Source: Zychaea mexicana
Taxonomy: Eukaryota; Mucoromycota; Mucoromycetes; Mucorales; Lichtheimiaceae
Assembly (NCBI RefSeq): GCF_025766255.1
Contig: NW_026516722.1
Coordinates: 62,001 to 126,000 of the forward strand
DNA length: 64,000 nucleotides
Direction of reading: 5' to 3'
Shown: positions 34,524 to 46,603 of the stretch, piece by piece
How positions within the stretch are numbered: the first letter of the stretch is position 1
How the letters are laid out: each line of letters starts with the position of its first letter
Notes under the pieces: generated by a model
The model's database searches: none
Seen by the model: only the letters and a program-made list of their open reading frames with translations
Told to the model about the DNA's origin: nothing
Position numbers and translations under genes: made by a program

Positions 34524-35759
34524 ATGGCGCTTTGCTTAAATCAACTACTTTCAAACAAACGATCCTCGCCATTTGTATTAATTAACGACTCGATCCAGTT
34601 TTCTGGCCTACCACTCCTTGCCGAATTCGCTGCGTCGACGTTACGCGAGAATCATACACTGATCGTCGTATTGACAGAAACTTCACCCGAAGCATGGACA
34701 ACGCGTCTGCAACAGCAACAACAACAATCAAGAGTCAGCGATACAACGACACCACTGTCAAACAATAGTAAAACCTACATTATTGATGCCTACACTGATC
34801 CACTGGGCTGGGATGACATTGATCAAGATCCAACAGCAACAGCACAAAAGGGTAGGGACTGCAACGCGCCTTTTGTGTTGGAACGTGTACATGATATCCG
34901 TGATATGGAGCGATCGATCCTGAAACCAATCATTGAAAAGATGCCAGTAGCAACCAGCAGCGGCGGCAACGATACTGTTAATGAATGCACGATCTTGATT
35001 GACTCAATCCATCCTCTTTTGATGGTTTCTCAACAACGGACGTATCAGCTTGTGAAGGCGCTCGAATCACTTACAACTGGTATATAATTTATGTAACACA
35101 CTGTGTGTGTTCGTTGGGAAATGTATTTTCAAAGCTATTAAAGCATTTGCCTTTATCCAGATGCAATTCGTCTTGTGGTCGGTCACCATGCCGACACCGA
35201 ACTACCACGGAATAAAAACACCATGATGGTTCCAACCGTCGACGCACTCAACCGTCTAGCTTCAGTCATCCTATCGCTCGAACCATTGCCTCAGCGCACC
35301 ATGTACGATGCAGCACAAGAAGCATTGACTGGATTCACGGCACAAGAATCCTTTACATACATGAGAACGACATCCAATTTGGTTGAAAAGGGAGGACTGG
35401 CTCGGATCGAGTGGCGTAAAAAGAGCGGTAAAGTCCAATACGAAACAAACGGATTTTATCTTGGCAGCAAGAACAACTTGATCGTGGTCGAGGCATCGCA
35501 ATTATTGGGTGACGAGACGGCGGAAGTATCCATGGATGTGGAAGATTTGAAACCTCAACAGCAACAGCAAGTGGATCCAATGGCCAATTTGCCGTTCAAT
35601 CTCTCGCTCACCGATAATCAACGCCGGGCAAAGGATAATGTCGAGTTACCGTTCATGAAGGTTCAGGAACAACAACAACCAAGTGGTCATATTTATTACG
35701 AGCCGGACGCTGGGGATGATTTTGACGACGAGGATCCGGACGATGATTTGGATATCTAA
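34524..35759 (+). CDS. ELP5: Elongator complex subunit ELP5 (IKI1)
   Basis: Two exons (34524..35079, 35161..35759) join in phase to 384 residues. ELP5 forms the RecA-like ELP4-5-6 ring of Elongator, needed for wobble-uridine modification of tRNAs in the cytoplasm. The N-terminal half is a RecA-like fold without Walker motifs (LINDSIQFSGLPLLAEF, CTILIDSIHPLL). The C-terminus is diagnostic: NLPFNLSLTDNQRRAKDNVE, LPFM, and the acidic tail IYYEPDAGDDFDDEDPDDD. Short polyglutamine tracts near residues 64 and 295 are lineage-specific insertions. Confidence 0.93.
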
Positions 35760-36365
35760 TATGGCTATGTCACAAAAAATAGAAGTTTTCTCTTTGTAAA
35801 TAATGAAAGTGCATACCTTATGTATAAAAGCGCCCGGGAATCAGCTGAAGATAATCACTTAAACCCTATCAGCGGTTGTTGACTGTATATTGTTGGATTC
35901 AATTTAGTACATCGTCATCTACCGTGCACATTTGTATTGTTCGTTGGTCCTGTGCTATAAAGAGGATCCTAAGAGCCACCACAGTCATAAGTAGTAGGTG
36001 AGGGGGCAACATTTGCAGCCATGGAAATATATACCAGTCAGCAGCTTTTGCAACCAAGTGTATTACCATTTAATAATGCTATATGAATTTAGCAGAACCA
36101 ATGATGTTAGCACGTGTAACTTCATAGATGCCTTTGCCCGTGTGCCGATATTCGCATTCACCTGAAGCCATCACTTGCTCCACTTTTTCAAGTTATGCTA
36201 TATAATACTTAATCGTTCTTTTTATGTATTTTGAAACCACTGAGGGTGTCTATAGCGTATATCTGCATGCTCTGAAACACAAAAGAAGGGGTTGCACCTA
36301 TACACAACAGCGCGATTCCTTTATTTTTATCTACGTATACGACCGTAAAACCAACATAACCGTCA
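35760..36365. other. Convergent intergenic spacer
   Basis: AT-rich, contains both 3' regions. No gene recognised. Confidence 0.55.
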
Positions 36366-37343
36366 TTACTGGTTTGAGCTAAAAACGGTGGTATACTTTG
36401 CGGTATACATAACTGCTAAAACAACTGCTGAGAGAGCCGTGATGATAATTTTCTGCTTACGATCCGACGATTCGATTTGGTCCTAAGATAACAAGTAATA
36501 AATATAACAATGACTGATAAGTTATGATTGTCCACACGTGTGTGTCACGAAAGAACCAGTTCTCTCCCGTTGCGATTATTAAAAACAAGGCGTAATCACT
36601 GATATAATTCCTTTGATACCTTGAGCTGTTGATGTTCCTCTTTGAGCTTGCTGTTGGCCTTCAGCAAAAACTCATTGTACTTTTTGATGCCTTCTTCTTT
36701 ACGATGTGTCCCATCGCAGAATCCTTAATAGTTTTTTTAGCATATGAGGCCAGTGTTAATCTCTTTTGGTCCTCCACTTTTCCCCTTTTTCTTGTTTTGA
36801 CACCGCTTATTTTTTTACCATCTTTGTCGTGGCTATACTTGCATCCGCAGAGATAGTACGTTTTTGCTTCATCGACGACAATCTTCTTTGGCTTGAATGG
36901 ACCGCCTCGATGCTATGTAGAACAAGATTGTTTGCATTATCTGGATAGGAACACACTCGCATTTTCCCAAACGACAGTGGGGAAATAATTACTTACGGTA
37001 CCATCGCAGAAGGGTTGGTTTTTCGACTGACCGCACGAACACCTGGTTTTTTTGATCAGTATACTTAAGCGCGATTTACTTTAACTGTCCCAAGACAGGC
37101 AAGGGGAGCCTCTGTACATACCAATAGTACTCCTACAATCGTGATGATGATTGATAATGAGGCAAACGACACGCGGGGAGAAAATCAGCAAAAGATACAC
37201 GATCAGTCGTCGCGTAAAATAAAGAAAAGAAAAAGAAAAAAAAGATGATCGATGTCTACCTTTCCAGGTTCTAAATCGACCTTGTAAGGCTTGGGCTGAA
37301 CAAATACGGGTTCAGGTGTACTGGTAGTAGCGCTACTGGACAT
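36366..37343 (-). CDS. Dual CDGSH iron-sulfur protein with C-terminal membrane anchor
   Basis: Six exons (37343..37260, 37132..37122, 37042..36997, 36912..36819, 36723..36620, 36482..36366) join in phase to 151 residues. Two CDGSH motifs are present: CSCGQSKNQPFCDGTH (residues 33-48) and CGCKYSHDKDGFCDGTH (69-85). Each has the three Cys and one His that bind a labile 2Fe-2S cluster. Two tandem motifs are the CISD3/MiNT arrangement, which in animals is a soluble mitochondrial matrix protein. Here a charged helix (NEFLLKANSKLKEEHQQL) and a hydrophobic segment near residues 124-142 (IIITALSAVVLAVMY) follow, suggesting a tail anchor. Exon 2 is only 11 bases yet is required to link GKEYYW to the first cysteine. 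Confidence 0.82.
37122..37132 (-). other. 11-base coding microexon of the CDGSH gene
   Basis: GAG TAC TAT TG, preceded by TTGTAG and followed by GTATGT in transcript orientation. It supplies residues EYY and the first two bases of Trp32, putting the first CDGSH motif in frame. Confidence 0.7.
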
Positions 37344-39482
37344 TTGTTTTAGTCAAGAGAAGAGTGGGGGTGGGGGTTGAAGAAGAGAGAGTAGGAGATA
37401 TTGAAAGAGAAGCAAACATAGGTCAGCCCAGAGCCATCTTTATTTTGTCGATGTTTGGGTTACACAACAGATACAGCAAACTCGGGTCTTCTTACTACTT
37501 GTGACGTATATAAATAAGTGCGCATAATAGACAGACACGAATATATATGGCGCGCTTTGTCATTTCAGCTTGACGTTGACCGCACTTCATCCATGGCGTC
37601 TTATCAGTTTCACTTTGGCACGATCCGCGCATCACTTTGCTCCAACTATTTTAGCACTGGAGCGAAAAGTGAATCAAATCAAAATCTTGGTTGATCGTGG
37701 TAACAAAAATTTGCAACTTCTGCTCTTCTAAGAGGTATCCTGGAAAAAACGATAATGAGTGATTTATCCACCCTTAAAAGTTGTTGACTGTTATATATTC
37801 CTCAATGAGTCAATGAAATTTTTGCACTGTACAGTCTGTACCGCAGATCCGTTCATCATCAGTGAGAGAGAAATGTACCAGCTATATTCGATGCTCAGGA
37901 TGAAAAAGAAATAGGCTATAGATATTGAACAAAGTTGGGTAGATGGACCGGTGCGATGAAAAGGTGCAAAGCGATGAAGTAAAGCTTTATCGAGACGCAC
38001 AAAGAGCAGTCGACGTTGTATCCTATTATCTTGACGGTCAGTACCCGATCCGAACGTTCTGCTGCCAATGCCATAGTAAGGTGTTGTACTTTGAATCACT
38101 CACGCTCGTCGATAGTCAAAAATGTACATCAGACAGCGCCGTGTTCAGATCAAGATACCTCTAATGCATCTAGTGTTTGGTTGGAGGGATGCAATTGTCC
38201 AGCTAGCTCGGAACGTGAAAGTTGCTCGGCCACTGGAACAGGATAGCTTGAATGGCGAAATTTATTTTGAAACGCTTTCGCCACCAAGCACTCAATGATT
38301 CAAACCACTCATCATGTATATTCCCTGTTGTAGCAATAGCTTATCAACTTGAAAACTGTAGACATCCAGGATTAAATCGTCATATGATGCGAATGGCCGA
38401 ACTACTTGCTAAAATAAACACACAATAACTACTGAAAATCTTCCTCATGTCATATGGCTCGTTATTTTGAGTTTGAGATACTAAACATCAGACATTAGAA
38501 TACATAGCTCTTTATACAGCTTAGGAGTAAAATTACTTTGCTTCCCAAATATAGTAGTGCAAAGGGGAGCTGATGATAAAATGGAGCATGTGACAATGAT
38601 GCACATCCAAAAGACAACGAGTTTATAGAAACGTAGCCCTCTAGCTATACAGTTGAGAAGGAACGTTCACGGTGATTCATAATCCAGTGTTTAAATAGTA
38701 GGAGCAAAGTGATGTGCGGATCGTGCCAAAGTGAAACTATTGAGACGCCATGGATAAACTGCATTGACAGAGCGCGCCATATATTAAACAACCATCGGCC
38801 AAGCTGAAATTCGAGCAGCGCCAAATAGAAATTGCCCGCTAAGTAGATTTGACATGCATGGTGGTACAAACAGGTCACTGGAGAGGGGGCATTTCTTCCT
38901 AAAACAGTATCCCCATAGAACCACCAGCAACAGCAGCAACAGCAGCAAGCGTACTAACATGGCGTTGAAAAAAATCTGCACCGCCTCTGTTATTGAGTAC
39001 ATGGCTGCTGCTGTTGCTAGGCCTAATCAATGTTTTTTTTAGCAAACTAAACCGCCAAGATTTTGGATTGCTTGTTGGACCATCATCAAATTATTGTATC
39101 AGTTATGTATACGCTATCTACCTTATCATCAATACTATGATATCTCCCTCATTCGACTTAGCCAGCAGCACTTTGCAATTTTTGTTGACCTGTTGAGCAG
39201 CGGTGGCACACTATGATGTATTATAATCGTGTCATCTTCACAATAATGACTGCATATCTGAACGTATGCGCTATATAATGAAGCATCAATGCCGTAATAG
39301 GAAAGAAGCTAGATACTACTACTAGGTTTTTATTGTTTGTTGTTTTGGTTTGACAAGCTGGGCCCCTCTTCTCTCTTTTGTTCGGAATCGTCATTCATGG
39401 CAATGCCGAAAACCAATATATATATAGTATCCCGGAACGCAACCACCTTATTTTTTTTCTTTCTTCTTTTTCAATCTAAACC
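37344..39482. other. Intergenic region, no supported gene
   Basis: 2.1 kb of AT-rich sequence between divergent genes. Several 60-100-codon frames exist on both strands at 37790-38250 and 38640-39200, but none shows recognisable motifs or consistent splice context. The left end is the promoter of the CDGSH gene. Confidence 0.5.
39417..39427 (+). promoter_or_regulatory. TATA box of the low-complexity protein gene
   Basis: TATATATATAG about 65 bases before the ATG at 39483, followed by a T/C-rich leader. Confidence 0.5.
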
Positions 39483-40076
39483 ATGAGTCCTACTCCTACT
39501 ACTGCTACTTCATTGGCTCCCGACCATCACTATTACTATTACTCAAACAGCAGTGGTAATAGAATTAAAAACTCGCCATCACCCAACATCATCTTTCCAG
39601 CCTCTTCACCAACACCCAAATTATCTTGCAACACGCCCAGTATAAAACCAGTGTCTCCGTTTGACTGGGCAAGAGAATGTATGCTTGACGATCAACAAGA
39701 AGCTTCTGGTGCTGCGGGTACAATGGGTGGATGGAACCAACATCATTTTGAAGAAATGGAGCGAATTGGCAAAGAACTTGAACATGGTGATGCAATGGCC
39801 CTGGAACGTCTGCGTGAAAAAGCAAATCCAACACCAGAGGAACGGTGCGTGCTTTCCTGGATCGACTCATCATTGCAACAACAACAAGAGCCATCTAATT
39901 GTTCACCATCACCATTTACTCTTGACAGTCTTAATAGCAGCTCTTCAGCATCATTGCATCGTCAAGAAGAGCATCAACAATCAACACCAGCACAACAACA
40001 ACAACAACAGCAAAGACCTGCAACGAGTTTTCTGGCATTTTTGAATCGGTTTAAAAAGGCGTTTAAAGTACAGTAG
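39483..40076 (+). CDS. Low-complexity protein of unknown function
   Basis: Intronless 197-codon gene with a TATA box and pyrimidine-rich leader. Composition is strongly biased: a His/Tyr run near residue 15 (DHHYYYY), Ser/Pro-rich stretches, and Gln runs near residues 133 and 170-178. Between them is one ordered-looking helical segment, about residues 83-127 (HHFEEMERIGKELEHGDAMA, LERLREKANPTPEERCVL), which is the likely conserved core. The C-terminus ends in a basic amphipathic helix (FLAFLNRFKKAFKVQ) that might touch membranes. No family recognised. Confidence 0.7.
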   Translation: MSPTPTTATSLAPDHHYYYYSNSSGNRIKNSPSPNIIFPASSPTPKLSCNTPSIKPVSPFDWARECMLDDQQEASGAAGTMGGWNQHHFEEMERIGKELEHGDAMALERLREKANPTPEERCVLSWIDSSLQQQQEPSNCSPSPFTLDSLNSSSSASLHRQEEHQQSTPAQQQQQQQRPATSFLAFLNRFKKAFKVQ

Positions 40077-40295
40077 AACTTAAGCAGACCTTTACAATTC
40101 CGATGTATATATTCTTCTTTTTTTCTCTATTAAATAATAAATGTAAACTTATATCTTTTTGATGTGTGTTTGTGCATGAGAGAAAGAGAGGATGAGGATG
40201 TGAGTGAGAAGAGAGTATAGTATGTGTGTAATAATAAGAAAGAGGGTTTAGGCACAGAGTTAAGGAAACAGACGAGACAGCGAGTATTGACGAGA

Positions 40296-42827
40296 TCAAT
40301 GTCGCTTGTCACCCTTGTTGTCTACTACAATGTTGGACTCTTCGTCCCAGTCGGCAAAGTCTTCAAAATCATCATCGTCATTGTCTTCAGCAATTGCAAA
40401 CCGTGTTTGTTTGTTGCTGCTGCTGTTATTATTGCTGTTCGTGGATAAATCGTTGTTATTGGTTTCTGGAGTAGCACCGGATCGATGCTGATGGTCGTCA
40501 TCGGAGTAGTCTTCGGCAGCGAACAGCGTGGGTGTCTCAATTACCAACTCGTCCCTAACAAGCGGATTTACCGTTTGTTTTTCGTATGAACAATTGAGAA
40601 CGAAAACTTTGAGTTTCTCGGAATATAACAATTCCCTGGACGTTTTGTAAGAGCTCAAAAACTTACAGTTCATTTGTATCATCTTGATCATCCAAGCGAA
40701 GTTTAGGTCGCTTGTTACGCTTGCCTTTGCCAAAGAGACCTAGAAAACCGCCACCAAACACAGTCGTTGACGATGCAGGGGCACCACGTGACGAAGCAGA
40801 GGGTCGACGCTCGTAACCATGTTGCTGCTTGTTTTTTCTGTTACGGTACCAGCAGTAGCCAAGCAATCCGGCAAACAAAAGAACCACAATAAGAGCAGAC
40901 GTGCCCCAACTATAGTACTGGGCCCATGGATCTTCCTCTTCTTCTCCGGCGGAAGCAGAAGAAGAACTATCGTCGTCGTTGTCTTTGGGAGGGTTGGTCT
41001 CGTCACCTTGAGGTTTCACAACGGATGAATCACCGACACGACTCGCAACGCCATTAACTTGGTTATCGCCCACACCCATGAAGCGATTAATCATGTCCAG
41101 TGTTTCGATCGGCTTGTCGTAAGGTACCATGTGGCTACCCTCGTTGATCACAACCAGGGTCAGATTCCGTGCTTCTGTGTAGGAGCCCACGCTTTTTTCG
41201 TCAATCAGCCAATCTTGCGTTACAGCAGTCTACAAAAGAGCATCTTTAGCTATAACTGACTTGCCAGTACCCGGTTAGTAGCAGAGGGTGGGTTTAGGCT
41301 AACCTTAAATCCCTTTGCGCCATTCCACGTCATATTACTGATCAGGTACTGGGTACCGAGAATGTTACAAATAAGATCTTGATCACCACTAAAATCATGC
41401 AAATTATATCAACAAAAATGACAGGACCACCTTCCCCCAAAAAAGTTGGAGCTCATCCTTTCCTTACCTAAACAACAATACAGGAATTTCTTCCAATATT
41501 CCTGGGAGTAACTATCAGAATTATTCCGTATAAGTACAAATGAACACACACAACAGAGGAAAATAAGACACAAACTTACGCCATATGCAGACTTGCTGTT
41601 TTTGTCATCCAATTTCCGTGACACTGCACTTGCGCATTCGGTCCAGCCGCCCGATTGTTTATCCGCATGAACCGCTTTTACAAGTTCGGGTGTCTATAAA
41701 AATGACATGTTCCATATGTTAGAAAGGGAACCATCGGATGTAAGTTCTTTTTCATATGGGTAAGATTACGAACCCGCAAATAGTCTGTAACATCATCCAA
41801 TTCATAAGGCCATGCCATACCACATGAAGGATATTCTTCATTGGTAAGTCGGATATCGTATTGATTAATGCAGTACTTTGCATTATCTTCACTACAGTTT
41901 TGAAAGCACAAAGGTATTTATCAGCTTGGTATATGTTCTGTCTTTCTTTGATGGACAACCATAGTAGATAACTTACATATAGACAGAGCTATCGATAATG
42001 GTTGTCAGAACACGTTCACAAGTATCCGAATGGACAGCCACATTGTCACCATCCTCTTTCAGAGCCTTGTGGCATTTGTCCAAAGTGGTTTCGGCTAGTT
42101 TCTTTTTTTTACAGTGACAAAAGTTTTTCAAGTTATTAGTCCATTCACAGAGGAATTCTTCATTCTTGTCCTTCAGAAGCTATATTACCTTATAATTATC
42201 ATGCAGCAAATTGTTTGCCACAGCGAAATCATAATATGCGTCATACTACGATCATATACAAGCGCGATCTGTTTTAGCCAGACATTACTTTAAAAAACAA
42301 TCATCTTTCCCTCTCTCTCTTGTGTGATGTATATCTATAGTACCTGATGCTCAGGAGAAATCCAGCCGTTACCAATGGCAACGCCCTTGATATTGTACTT
42401 GATATCATCTTCCGCTTTTTTGTTGTCTTGAAGTATCCGTGTTGTGAAATAGGGAATATAAGTGCCAGCATAACTTTCACCTGCAAGGTACATCTATATA
42501 TATAAAGAGTGGCTTATTAAAAACGCAATTGGCCAGTCTTAAGACGTTCCTCTATTTGAACCTACATCCTGCTCCTTTAAATGTGGGAAGATATCAAAGA
42601 ATTTTTCGAGAAAGACCATGAATCCATCGACAATCTAATAAACATGGATATCCAATGAAAGGTCTGGTTAGTAAAACCTACTCTCGATATAACTGGGTGC
42701 GCATACCATCTACTCCAGTCCTCTTCCACTTTGAGCATATCACTAAGAGAGACCTGATTCATATCCTTTGTATAACCATTCATGTCTGCAAAACTAAATC
42801 CAGTGCCGACTGGTTGGTCCACTAAGA

Positions 42828-42899
<72 letters not shown>

Positions 42900-43621
42900 T
42901 TTTAGCAAGGTGGCTCACAACAGCTTTTTGACAAAGAGAGAAAAACGTACAGTATACAACGGTAGCATGATCTTGCCATCCACCCGAGGATATATTCACT
43001 GTCAAGTCTGGATTGATACGATAAGGTCCGTTTTCCAGAAATAGACCATCCATGCTATAAATATAAAACATCAATTGTGAGTAAACATGTAGCCTGGTTA
43101 TATTCTCCCCATCTCTTTCTCCCCTTATATTACCTTGAGCAACCCGGTCCACCATTCAACCAAATAATCTACGTGTTGTTGTGTCTTTAAAGGTGAGTAC
43201 TTGTTTTCTCATCCTGTAAAGGCATTAGAACACATACCAACTTCTCAGTGTTCTTTTCATTCGCTTGTTCAATCATCCAAAAGAACAAATTGCTGTGAGT
43301 TTCTGGAGCAATTTCAATATGCCTACATCATCATAATCATCATCCGTCAGCCCAAAATCATACATCATCTTTGTTTTCAGTAAACATACCCAGCATATTG
43401 GGATAAAATTTCTGCTTCAGTAGCCTCGAGACCAGGAAGTTTATCAATCTTGTACGTATCCGCTAATTTTTTTTTCCATGGTGTATTTTTGTTTGTCACT
43501 AAGGAAACCATTCCTCTTGGTTGACTGTCTCCCCTTTCTTTTATGCTATATCAAGCTTACCTGTCTGCGCAGCGACAGTCGCCACCAAAGTTGTTAATAA
43601 ACCCAATGTGCTTTTCCACAT
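40296..43621 (-). CDS. KEX1: Pheromone-processing-type serine carboxypeptidase KEX1
   Basis: Sixteen exons join in phase to 689 residues: 43621..43561, 43498..43390, 43322..43238, 43168..43134, 43054..42951, 42821..42730, 42634..42566, 42493..42344, 42245..42189, 42101..41977, 41891..41774, 41693..41580, 41511..41468, 41388..41304, 41229..40667, 40554..40296. Family S10 features: signal peptide [39 protein letters not shown], and catalytic Ser192 (GESYAG), Asp392 (SGDQDLIC) and His449 ([11 protein letters not shown]). An acidic linker, one membrane segment near residues 525-546 and a long cytosolic tail follow, as in Golgi KEX1, which trims C-terminal Lys/Arg after Kex2 cleavage. The tail is acidic and Asn/Ser-rich. 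The intron before exon 6 carries a (TA)18(GA)16 tract. Confidence 0.93.
42829..42896. repeat. Compound microsatellite (TA)18(GA)16
   Basis: Eighteen TA units at 42829-42864 run directly into sixteen GA units at 42865-42896. On the transcribed strand this reads (TC)16(TA)18 and ends a few bases before the 3' splice site of the KEX1 intron 42822-42950. Confidence 0.9.
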
Positions 43622-44165
43622 TGTGCTGATGTTATGTCGTGCGTATACAGACGTAGTCGTACGTTAAGATTGAAAAAAGCGCTAGTCGATCCGTTGGAAT
43701 GTGTGTTTGCTTGTTGTGTGTAAAGAGAAAAGTTATTGTGCTAGGTGCTGCTCCCTTCTGTCGTTTATAAATTATGCCGCAATGTGAGAGAAAAAAAAGA
43801 AGAGGGAAAAGTATGAAGACCCACATGGTGAGTGTTTCTTTTGGAAATGGTTGATTCTCCAACCATGGAATTAGACTTTCTTTCGTTACCTTTTTATATA
43901 CTTTCTTTTTGGTCTTAACGAAAGAGAAAAATGATAAAGAGTGGCAAAGGTACGGTTTAAAAAAAAAAAGAGGCACCCTAATTTTTTGTTGCCGCCAAGG
44001 AACAACTTTCAAATGCGAGTGAAACCCGGAATTGATACCCCGGAACGCAGGGTCCCGCTTCGTTCCCTCTGCAATTTGCTATTAAGCCTAATACGGTCCG
44101 TCTATGTAACGAGGTAAAAATAAAGAAAACAGTTTTCCAAGGAGAGTCTATGATAAGGAAGATCT
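43622..44165. other. Spacer between KEX1 start and cytochrome b5 reductase end
   Basis: KEX1 promoter and leader plus the downstream end of the reductase gene, all on the minus strand. No gene recognised. Confidence 0.55.
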
Positions 44166-45195
44166 TTATTCAAGTTTCCAGACTTGATTGGATGCAAAGC
44201 CCATCTGGCCCAGTAGTCCTCGTACTGAACCCTGCGAAAAATCGCGAGCACGTTGACCAGAGACATGAGCCAGCATGGCATCCGGCCCACATACAAACAC
44301 AAAACTGTTTTCTTTTTGGGTGAGCATACTACGAATCATATCCTGCGAGACATAGCCACGACCGCCTTGCCAATCCTGAGGTGGATGGTCCAACACGTAT
44401 AAGATATGTAGTCGATCCTTGTGGTTCTCCTTGAGTTCATCCAATTCCTTCTTTAGCAAAATGTCTTTTTCAGTCTTGTTACAGTAAATCAGCCATAACC
44501 GTTCAGTCTTGTCGTCCGGATTATTTAATACGCGTTTAATCAGTTGATACATGGGAGTAATGCCAGTGCCACCTGCAATCTATCGTAATGAAAGGAAAAG
44601 AAAGTCAAAAATCTTGTTTAAGAGTACACAAACACAGTAAAAGAATCTTTACCATGCCGATTTCAGACTTCAAGGAGTTGGGTTGATACGGATATTCTTC
44701 CATGGGACCACGAACAAATACGGATTCATGCAACTGCGTCCTTGCAAGCATTTTGGAAATGGATCCATGCGCATAGCGTTTTACCACAAGATCGACGTGG
44801 CCGTCTTTGTAAGGATCGTTAATCGGCGTATAGGCGCGCATGACCTGAATGTTGTCGTCTTTAATGTATAGACATGACAATATTGGGAATTCGTGGTCGG
44901 GTTGTGCTTCAGTGGCGAGTCGTAGTCGGTATGCGTCAGAAGTCAGTTGCTGCTTATCAATCAGTTCCAAGGCCACATACCGATCCGGGCTCAATCGTTT
45001 GTCATTGGTCAAGTGCCATTGCCAGGCTTTGTATCCAAGATACGACCCGCCGACGATAGCGACGGCACCACCCAAGTATACGTATATCCGGCTACCATTC
45101 GCTTTTGTTGTTGTTGTTGTTGTTGTTGTTGCATTAACGGATGATGACGCTGACGATGCAAAAGTTCGTCTCAGTAATGTTGTTGCCCTGAACAT
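44166..45195 (-). CDS. MCR1: Mitochondrial NADH-cytochrome b5 reductase
   Basis: Two exons (45195..44653, 44579..44166) give 318 residues in phase. The N-terminus is a mitochondrial presequence (MFRATTLLRRTFASSA), a Thr run, then a membrane segment near residues 36-55 (YVYLGGAVAIVGGSYLGY). The FAD domain shows the RAYTPIN motif and GSISKML, and the NADH domain shows IAGGTGITPMYQLI and CGPDAML. This is the family layout of MCR1, which in yeast sits in the mitochondrial outer membrane and intermembrane space and transfers electrons from NADH to cytochrome b5-type acceptors and for sterol synthesis. A cytochrome b5 gene lies 15 kb away on the other strand. Confidence 0.93.
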
Positions 45196-45675
45196 TTTTG
45201 CAAAGGTATCCGGTATTGCAATAAAGGAAATTTTTTTGACACATTTGGATCATTTTGCATCTCAGTAAAAACCACCAACGGATTTCTTTCAAAATGTCAT
45301 GGTTGTTGTTAAAGAGTGCAAGGCTCTTTTTATTTACATGCCAATATGGCTTGAAGAGACAGAAAAAGAAGAAGAAATAGATGCATATTGTCTTTTTTTT
45401 ATGTACACAGAATGTAGAGTACCAATAACCGGATATGAAAAGAAAGAAGTGGGTACTAGTTGGGACAAAGTGATGGATAGAAAAAGGGAGAGGGAGCATA
45501 GAGGATTTGTGTGCAGTAGGAGGATGTTGTGCTGATGTACATACTTGACGAAATGATGTCGTTTGCGCAGAGTTCAGCTGGGGTTATAACATTACTTGAT
45601 GGTGGTGGTGGTGATTATAATGATGAAGATGATGAGGATGTTATGGTGACAATTGATGATATGCGTTGTTGTTGT

Positions 45676-46020
45676 TTAGAAAAGTAAATGAGTTCGACAT
45701 GCTGGACACCAGCTATAAGCATAGTAGGTTTTGTGCAAAAGACAGTAGTTTTGAGTGACCAGCTCAATGCTGGGTGTTGTCTTTGTCCTCGGCATATATG
45801 ATTTTATGACAAAGGTAGATGAATCGGGTAACCATCGTGATATCGGCGCAATTGCTTGCTGTAAAGAAGGTGGTTGGTGATGGTGATGTGGTCTAGGTGA
45901 CGGCGGCGATTGTGGTGGTGTGGCTGTCGTTGTACCGGTGGTAGCCGCCAGTGTGATTGGAGTAGATGATGACGACGGGAGATGGTGTTGTTTCAACTGC
46001 GTCGTCGGCAACGGCGGCAT
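45676..46020 (-). CDS. Small hypothetical Pro/Thr/His-rich protein
   Basis: An ATG-started frame of 114 codons. The first 50 residues are Thr/Pro/Ser-rich with a His run (RPHHHHQPPS); the C-terminus is more ordered (SRWLPDSSTFVIKSYMPRT) and ends with a CPAC motif (YSWCPACRTHLLF). A pyrimidine-rich leader on the coding strand is compatible with a fungal gene. No family recognised, and the low-complexity composition makes chance possible. Confidence 0.4.
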   Translation of the reverse strand: MPPLPTTQLKQHHLPSSSSTPITLAATTGTTTATPPQSPPSPRPHHHHQPPSLQQAIAPISRWLPDSSTFVIKSYMPRTKTTPSIELVTQNYCLLHKTYYAYSWCPACRTHLLF

Positions 46021-46603
46021 TTACACACATGCAGTTGATAAGGTGCAGGGTTTGTGTATCTGTCAAGAGAAAGAGGTGCGAGGGGAGCAAAGAGAAAAAG
46101 AAAGAGAGGGCGAAGACAGGACCGATATCGAGGAGAAAAAGAAAGAGGGACAAAAAAAGCGAATGGGGCAGAACGAGAGGGAAAAAATACGCCATGTTGA
46201 ACGTCCTCGTTTCTGCCTTTTTGTTCGGCACGGCACCGATGACAGAAATAGAAATTTGTATTCCAGACAACCGTGCATTTCGCTAATGGAGGATCATCCC
46301 TTTATTACTGGTCAGGGTTCACGCCATCGTCCATAAGTTTGTTTTCGCTTATCAAAATTATTTACATACTATACGTTACTCGTTGAAGACCACGGGTAGT
46401 AGTAAGTGAGTACGTACTAGATGCTTATTAGACACTGATATACCCCCGAATATAAGACAGATGTTGCTCCTGCTTTTGGGAAATCCCTTCTGATAATAGT
46501 TCTCCTTATCACAACAGTATCTCTCTGTCACCTGCTTGGTTAACATGAGCTCTCTTCTAGTTTCGATCGCCGTTTCAAGACCGGTCTGTGTTCCGTAGCA
46601 ATG

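Noticed and set aside
37790..38250. Overlapping open frames on both strands
   Set aside because: Neither frame shows motifs or consistent splice borders; looked for transposon domains and saw none.
45893..46270. Hydrophobic minus-strand open frame
   Set aside because: Overlaps the candidate 45676-46020 in another frame; hydrophobicity comes from CT-rich leader sequence.
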